Assembly: GCA_027943335.1 (NCBI GenBank) | Contig: BSBK01000963.1 | Location: 1,287,001-1,351,000, forward strand | DNA: 64,000 nt | Source: Chamaecyparis obtusa | Lineage: Eukaryota; Streptophyta; Pinopsida; Cupressales; Cupressaceae | Reading direction: 5' to 3' | Shown here: one piece after another, positions 57,226 to 64,000 of the stretch | Numbering within the stretch: position 1 is the first letter of the stretch | Layout of the letters: every line of letters begins with the position of its first letter | Position numbers and translations under genes: made by a program | The notes under the pieces: generated by a model | The model's database searches: none | Told to the model about the DNA's origin: nothing | What the model saw: only the letters and a program-made list of their open reading frames with translations

Positions 57226-57759
57226 CTTTCGGTTGAGACTTTTTTCAAATTGTTCGGACAAAATGATATTCAGGTGGTATTGTGGAGGATTTTCTATGTG
57301 GATCGAATTTATTTTTCAGCTTTTATTATTCTTTTTTTCTGGCGTGTGGCTTTCAACATTGCTTGTGTTACGAATTCTAGGTAACGTACAGAACGAATTC
57401 TAATAAACAGGGCAAGTTATGAGAGACGGGCAAGTTATGCTTGTAGGTATCACAAGTTTTTTGAGAGTGTGGTGAATAGTAAATATTTGAAATAAAATAT
57501 CTATAAATACAAAACAAAAATGCTCATGGAGACAAGCAATGTAATCCAATTCAATTGGGCACAGGCTGCGCAACATCCATTTTTGACTTCGGTGCTGGAA
57601 ATCGAGAGGGTTAAACGCCTCTTTAAACTCAATTATATTTTGTATTTTGTAGGTTAAAGGCTGCCCAAGCAATCCCAGCAGTGTTTTTCGTTTTCAATTT
57701 GTGTAATGCGAATCTGTGGTTTGCAATTTTGAATAATTCATTGATGTTGTGGTGTGTTG
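57226..57759. other. Unassigned
   Basis: A 12-base direct repeat GGGCAAGTTATG lies near 57410 and 57429. Otherwise nothing is recognised. Confidence 0.5.
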
Positions 57760-57934
57760 TGCAGTGAGAAGAAGAATAAGGAGAACCGTGGCTAACAGAT
57801 TTTTGGTTCTTTCCTGTTTGAGGAAGGGGGAGAAGGAAAATGGGGAGCAAAATGGATCTCATCTGGCTCTGACTCCTCCTCCATTTTATCCTTCGATGCC
57901 CAGATACCCATTTGAATCTTTAAGGCTATGGTGA
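57760..57934 (+). other. Possible orphan exon
   Basis: A pyrimidine/TG-rich stretch ends in TTGTGCAG at 57757-57764, a plausible acceptor. It is followed by an open, basic segment (RRRIRRTVANRFLVLSCLRKGE, then PPPFYPSMPRYPFESLRL) up to CTATG-GTGAGAA near 57930, a plausible donor. Splice signals of this quality arise by chance, and no protein family is recognised. Confidence 0.18.
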
Positions 57935-58859
57935 GAATTCTTGACCAAAATGGCTACTAGATTTCCAAAATGTAGTTGAAGTCAATTGCAAGAGACAAGA
58001 TTAAGCACATAATGAACAGGTGTGCAGTCAAGTTCCCATATGGTTGACATAATTCTAAAATAATCAAGTAAAGAATCTTAATTTAAGTTGTGATAAAGGG
58101 GAAAATGCCCAGGACCATTCAAAGTAAAGAAACCAAATGTAGTTTTAAAATATTTGATCTAGACTAGACTAATCTATTTCAGGTAGATCAAATAGGAGTT
58201 CCACTCTATCTTAGAAACGGTCTAGAGCTAAAATAGTAGTTCAAACTTGAACATTTCCTATTGATATTATACTCTAATAGAAGCTCCAAATATCAACAAA
58301 AAGATTTCCTTTTATTAGGAAATTTCTAATAGTATCAACCCAGGTCTATAAATTCAAAAAAAATAATAGATACCCCAACTAAGAAGAGGAAATGTGGTAG
58401 GCAAGAATGTGCTTGAAAATATGGATAGAATTTCTAATATCCCTATTCAAACAGTTGTGTACAAAGAAAAATCATGCAAACCATTAATAAACAATTTTCA
58501 AGAAGGTTACAAACCTAATATATACATCAGGACATCAGCATGCTCTTTGTTATTCTTCTCATATAAGCTTCAAGAGGAGTGGTAGCTTCCTGGTGCATGA
58601 ATGAGCAAAGCAGAAACAATAGAAATATATATTGGGTCCTTCTTTTATGACCTTCTGCACTAAGATAAGATTGATTCTAAAATAAATTCAACAAACCATT
58701 CAGATACTCGCAATTCTTCTCCTTGCTAGATTTCAAGCCCTTTTTCATTTTTACCATCACTTCAGAGGGAGAAAATTTGAAGGGAGGCCTGATGGAGTGC
58801 AGAGGACTATAATAGTCTACCCCTTTTCCAGCATTCCGAGGGCATTCCATTGGTCGTTC
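57935..58859. other. Unassigned
   Basis: No feature supported. Confidence 0.5.
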
Positions 58860-59225
58860 GGAGTCTAACGTGGAGGCAAAGCATCCTTGCTCACATTTTT
58901 ACCCTGCCCTTTTCCCGCAAGCAAAGGACGCCATTTCTGCTAGTCATAAATTCTGCCCCTCTTTTCCATCCCATTTCCTCTCAGGTTTCCTAGTTCTTGA
59001 TTCCTCAAGTTGACAAGAACAAATAGAGTACAAACAGGGAGATAGCTCTGCAAATACCAAGAACCAATTTATTAATAATTCTAGCCAGCTAAAAAATAAT
59101 TTCAAGATTTAACTGATTAAAAATACGCAGGTGAAACAAGAAATTTTTCTCATAGAATTATCTCAAAAACTTTAAACACGAAGGTTGCCCACCTGGTTTG
59201 AGAAGAAAATTCTCCCGACCGTTTA
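58860..59225. repeat. Dispersed repeat, copy 3
   Basis: 58958-59218 matches 56955-57220 in order, with scattered changes; 58860-58925 resembles the end of copy 1. Confidence 0.82.
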
Positions 59226-59329
59226 TTAGAGGCAGAGTCCCAATTGCTACTGGATTTCCAATTGAAGTCAATTGCTCGCCAGCAAGAAGACGCTCACCTG
59301 CAATGGCATAGTGTATTCCATCCGTTATA

Positions 59330-59710
59330 TTTTTGAATTTGAAACGAGGAAATCAAAGTTAGCTACCCGTTTATATTGTTAAATTTGAATTGGGGAAATC
59401 AAAGGAGCTGGCATTTCATAGATAGCTATGTCACGTGGAAATTCGAATTGGGAAATCAAAGGAAGTGTACACAGATAGCTATGTCACATGGAGGATATAA
59501 TGGGTTGAATTTCTCACGAGGATAGTTTGTCAAAGATAATATCAGCACAGTTAATCTTTTTCATATTTATTGGTAGGAATTATAATCTTTCATATATTTT
59601 AAATTAATTTTTAAATAAAATCAATTTGCATAGTTTATCTTTTCACATTAATTGGTAAGAATTATAATCTTCTATATATTTTAAATTAATTTTTAAATAA
59701 AATCAATTTA
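59330..59710. repeat. Two adjacent tandem duplications (53 and 81 bp)
   Basis: GATAGCTATGTCAC occurs at 59421 and 59474 with shared GAATTGGG-AAATCAAAGG. AATTATAATCTT-ATATATTTTAAATTAATTTTTAAATAAAATCAATTT occurs at 59579 and 59660. Confidence 0.9.
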
Positions 59711-61694
59711 AAGTAAGATGAAGGGAAATGACAAATTATGCATGTCTTAGTCATGTACGTTATATGGCTTGAAATGTATGAAAGATGTTTTTCAACTTCT
59801 TGTAGATAAATAATCAAGGAATATTATAGAGGAGAATTTGTGTAATTGGAGATATGGAGTCTTGTCTTGTGTCTCAAGCATAGACTGTCTCTTACAACTT
59901 TTTAGTCATTCTTGTGCAACCTTTTTACCTTCTTTTCCTTCTTTCATTATACTTTTGTAGACTTATTGTTTTCTTACCAAATTTACATATATCTCCCCCA
60001 AGCTTCCTTATCTCATCCAAGCCTTTGGAAACCCATCTAACCTTTATAACTATCTCCATTAGTATTTTTTTGTATCTATTTTTCCTTTTTTGTTGGCATT
60101 GTACCCCTCACTGCTATTTTGACATAAATCATGAGATAATACAAGTAAATGCTTGGGAACATAGCTCTATAGACAACAACAAGTACAACATTCACGTAAA
60201 AATTTCTAATGCCCTCAAAAAATCTATACCAAATAAGATAATGACATCTCATATGGTATTTTCCCAACCACATGCACATCGTTGTCTCTCCTTCCACACT
60301 TCATTCTCATTTTTCTATTACATAAGGTTAAAAAAAGTTCAACAAATCCATTTTGTGCATATCCTATAATTACAATATTTTGTGGGTTGTACCTCTTGGA
60401 GGTGCTTGTACTTTTGTAGGGAGTGAAGTTTGACATGCAATTTGTCAACATGTTGAAATGTAGGAAAGCCACACATTTTAAATTTTTGTTCCTTTTATAA
60501 AAATCTTGCAAAACTTTCTCACTTGTGTAAGGAAAGAAGGGTTGAGGAGATGGTTTATTTTGGACTTTTCCTCGTGTCTGACTAGGTTCCACTTTTCTAC
60601 CTTTATTAAGGTTTTTTAATTTTTTTCATCCTTTCCTTGGTTACCTTGTGAGAATGTGACATCTTGGGACACAAGCTTTTCCATTAGCTTTTACTTTCCC
60701 ATGTTTATCAGCCTCCCCGAAGTTCTTGCTGCAAATAATCAAACTCCACTTCAAGGACACGTGATTTGATGATGTAAATAGTGAGTTGTAATATTTTTTC
60801 AATTTGTGTGAATACAATAATCGATACGATATAGTTTGATATCTTTAGTTTTTATGGGTTTGTCTTGCACTCTACAAGGAAACTCAATGAAGTTTTGTCT
60901 TCTCCTCTGCATATGATATGTTATGTACCTTTCTCTAGCTAGTTTTCCTTTGGGCTAGGTTTTTTAATTCTTTATACTAATATTGATAAATGTTTGGGCA
61001 TTTTGCATTTTATCCAAAAAAGAAATACTTGTCATTTTCTTTGTTTATGCTTGTCAAATTTGTAAATTATTCTGAGGTGAAGATTTGAAGGTAAAAATTA
61101 ATATTTGCATTTATGCATATCATTTTTTGTTTCTCGACTTTCATAGTTGGTGAATCTAATATTAAAATGTATATTTTGTTGTTATATGCAATCTTCAAAT
61201 AAAATTATTTATCATTTATGATTTGTAAACATGTCAATTAATTTTGAAACTTGTGTTAACAATTCTAATAGACATTGTTGAATGTTGAGTGGATGCAAAT
61301 TAAATTTTATAAATTCACATTAATCTAACTTTATAATTATTCACATAATTATTTTTTGTTGATTTTAATGTAGCTATGTCTAGAATCAAATTTGAGCGTT
61401 TGTAAATTGAAAATTATATATTATAGATGTTGGTAAATAGACTATACTCAAACCATGTGACTCCAATTATGAATGCATATTTAACTTTAAATTGGTGAAA
61501 ATGAGTTGAAATAACATTGCAAACAAGATATGTTGACTAGTGCTATTAATATGTTGTTAATGTGCTTCTAGTCTCTTTGTACCACGAGCCAGCACCCTCT
61601 TGCTGTTTTTTTCTATCAAACACATTGCAAACAAGATATAATGAAATGCAAAGAGATAATTTTTCCCTGTTTGTCTTGTGTAGTTCATGATAGA
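59711..61694. other. Unassigned
   Basis: The longest frame here (59914-60369) is hydrophobic at its start and low in complexity; no homology or gene signals support it. Confidence 0.5.
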
Positions 61695-63066
61695 TGTAGG
61701 GCACTCTTTTGGGAGGATTCTTGGAATGGTTTCTCACCACTTTATAAGTATGAGATGTTACAAGAAGAAAGAGTCATATTAAAGCAATCTTGGTGTGAAA
61801 GAGTTAAAGACTATTGAATAATCAAGGATATTAAAGGTGTATTAGTTTCACAATGGATAGCTTTCTCAAGTGTACCATTCCTCTTAAACAAGGTATCTTG
61901 TTAGAGAAACTCCTCAAATCAAGACAGATAAACCTCACAAGCTTAGAAGACAAGTTAATTTGGACTCAATCTCCTTCAAGTAGCTACACAGTAAAGCATA
62001 GATATGTTTTAGTGTCAAAACATTCTTAGAGTCTCAGAATGAGATATTTTAATTGCTTCCCATCTGATGCAGTTATTCCCATCTGATGCAATTATTCCCA
62101 AAGATGGTGCTTTCACATGGTTGGCTCTAAAAGGAAGAAATCTAACAATTCAAAGACTAAATACATTTGGTATTGTAACTGTCTTTAATTTTTTTTTTGA
62201 GTTGTTGATTGAGGATAGAAATCATTTGCTTCTTACTTGCCCATCTTCCTACTCTTGACAGATGTGGATGATAAACAAGCTTCATTGATATTCTTCTCTT
62301 CAGGATAACTTACTAGTGTATTCCAATCATGGCCACTGCTACATAGAAATTAGTTTTTTGAAGTCATTTGCAAAGTCATTTTAGCATCTATAACTTGGAA
62401 GTTGTGGTGGGAAAGGAACAAAAGAATTTTTAGGAAGGAAGAGAATTCAAATTAAGAATTTATTGAAAAAATTGGAATGGCAAAATTGTAATTAATTATT
62501 AGCCTATAATAGATTGACTCTTGTTTTATTCCATGTGATTTACAAATTTTATCAAAATGAAAATACATCAAGTTACCTTTTAAAGTCAGCATTTTGAAAA
62601 TCATTATTAAAAATGTAAATAGAAAGTAGAGGGGAAACTACCAGATGAAGACTACAACAAATTGAATTTTTATATAAAAACAAAGGGGAATCTATACGTC
62701 TCATGTCATAAAGGAAAAGTAGTTGCAATGTTATCATCTTAGCTTCCAAATTGATCAAACAATGTGGCAAAAGCCTCAGCCCTATTAGTAGGGATTAGAT
62801 CAAGGGAATCAAAAATGAAATTGGAAATGTTTGTAATCGAACATGAGCCGCATTGAACATTATCCCTTAAGAAAATAGATATTAATAATTGGAAAATAAA
62901 GTGTGTTCTTCAAGAGGCTTGTGAACATTTGCCACGTATTCATTCACACATTCTACACTACTATAAGGAAGCTAATAGGGTGACCAATTATCTAGCCAAT
63001 AAAAGATGCTCCCTTAGTCTTGGATACCATGTCCTTTCAAGAAATGTCATCCTATTAGATCTATAG
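61695..63066 (+). pseudogene. LINE (L1-type) ORF2 3' end, multiply broken
   Basis: Across the three forward frames the order of motifs is that of the end of plant L1-type ORF2. ALFWEDSWNGFSPL comes near 61700 and EDKLIWTQSPSSSYTVKHRY near 61945. The zinc-binding RVT segment follows, AFTWLALKGRN...NHLLLTCPSS, near 62110-62250. ITWKLWWERNKRIFRKEE lies near 62395, and an RNase H tail with HYYKEANRVTNYLANKR near 62960. Frames change several times and stops are frequent. A 19-base duplication CCCATCTGATGCAGTTATT sits at 62059-62097. It is a 5'-truncated, decayed insertion. Confidence 0.78.
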
Positions 63067-64000
63067 CCTCTATTCTAAATCAAGAATCTATTTATTTATT
63101 TTTTGATAATTATGTGTGTAGATTTGAGGATAATTTTTGTAAGTAAACGATATGGAGTATCCTTGTTGAAGGAAAAAGGAATTTTTTCCTACTTTAGAGA
63201 TGTATCCCAAATCTTTGAAAATGTTGTAGGAAGGACAATTCATTAAAGGGATGCTACAGTGTCATTTGTGTTGTGATCAAATAAATTTGAGCAATAATTG
63301 TCATCTATAATGTGGCAATCGTCAATGAGGCAGTAGAGATATTAATGCTACCAATGGAATTATCAAGTCACATCAACAATGGTACAAATGTGGTGAAAAA
63401 CTAGGTATTATTAAAACCAAGATTTGTAAAATATGCCAAGTGCAACAACAACATTATCAATTATGTAATTCATTCCTTTCATTTTCACACAATTCAGATT
63501 CAAATTTTGTTAGCTTTCCCTTTATCTCTAGGTGCTTAGCTTCCTTTCAACTGCTAAGATCATGGCATATTGCCCACAAAATTAATGTAAAAGGATATAT
63601 GTTAGTAAGATCCTCAAGGGAAGTCTATGAAGCTTTGTTTTTTTATATATTTTTTTATTTTGACCATGGCACTTAGTCTATTCTTATTTGATGCATTTAG
63701 GTTGGTTAGGTCTATTACTCTCTAATCAGGCTTCCAGTCAGTCTCTTTGTATATCTATGCATATTCTCTTTATATTATATATATTCAAGCTATATGCCTT
63801 TTAGAGAAAAAAAAGTTTTGCAAGTAAGGTATTGAAGTGTCTAGGAAGTTTATACATTGTATGATAGCTCACTATGTGTGTTAGAAAGTAAACTTACACT
63901 TGTAATTAAATTACAACTACATTTAAATTTAATGTATTATGAAATTGGCATATTTCAACCTTGAAGAACCCCTTTAGAGATAGAATATTGACTTTCTATG
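63067..64000. other. Unassigned; possible LINE tail
   Basis: No supported gene. ATATGCCTTTTAGAGAAAAAAAAG near 63797 looks like the A-rich tail of a LINE and could be the 3' end of the LINE above; this is uncertain. Confidence 0.4.

Noticed and set aside
59914..60369. 151-codon frame with a hydrophobic start
   Set aside because: Pyrimidine-rich low-complexity start, no family, and an overlapping minus-strand frame of similar length.

Overview
This window is nuclear DNA of a vascular plant. It is AT-rich and gene-poor, and it is built almost entirely of transposable elements in several states of decay. The element types (Ty1/copia with an initiator-Met primer site, Tat-type Ty3/gypsy with two RNase H domains, a miniature TRIM element, a Tourist-like MITE, hAT-like fragments and a plant L1-type LINE tail) fit a large, repeat-laden plant genome. 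A gymnosperm is possible, but the sequence does not prove it. I see no convincing intact host gene.

Layout. 1-6369: a Ty1/copia element lacking about 100 bases of its 5' LTR (off the left edge), with broken gag-pol and a MITE inserted in pol. 6370-8910: minisatellite, microsatellite, a hAT C-terminal remnant and the start of a 116-base tandem array. 8911-16935: a complete 8,025-base LTR element on the minus strand (target duplication GTTAC) with 2.84-kb LTRs; its short interior encodes a long acidic protein that is not recognisable as gag or pol. 16941-23112: the rest of the tandem array, a hAT fragment, a decayed LTR of the same general type, and unassigned DNA. 23182-28256: two LTRs of one family in opposite orientation (both outer ends begin TGTAATGTCCCC), one with primer site and gag start, and a third, unrelated LTR-like block between them. 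28257-34347: unassigned sequence, including about 1.9 kb that is purine-rich and almost free of ORFs.

34353-45187: a 10.8-kb Tat-type Ty3/gypsy element (target duplication GTTAC again), order gag - protease - RNase H - RT - degenerate RNase H - integrase, with a 353-base TRIM nested in its 5' LTR. 47639-55067: another complete non-autonomous LTR element (target duplication ATGTA), whose 0.9-kb interior encodes a broken coiled-coil protein. Its left LTR holds a 1.0-kb DNA transposon, and its right LTR holds a 2.2-kb solo LTR (target duplication CAAAT). 55073-61690: dispersed and tandem repeats, otherwise unassigned. 61695-63066: the 3' end of a LINE ORF2.

Relationships. The 8,025-base element and the 10.8-kb Tat element share LTR ends, primer site, leader and 3' untranslated region but have entirely different coding regions. 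This looks like a non-autonomous element and its probable helper family, 17 kb apart in opposite orientation. All pol genes here carry stops, so none of these copies is itself likely to be active. LTR-LTR differences counted by eye are roughly 2.5-4 percent, so the insertions are of moderate age.
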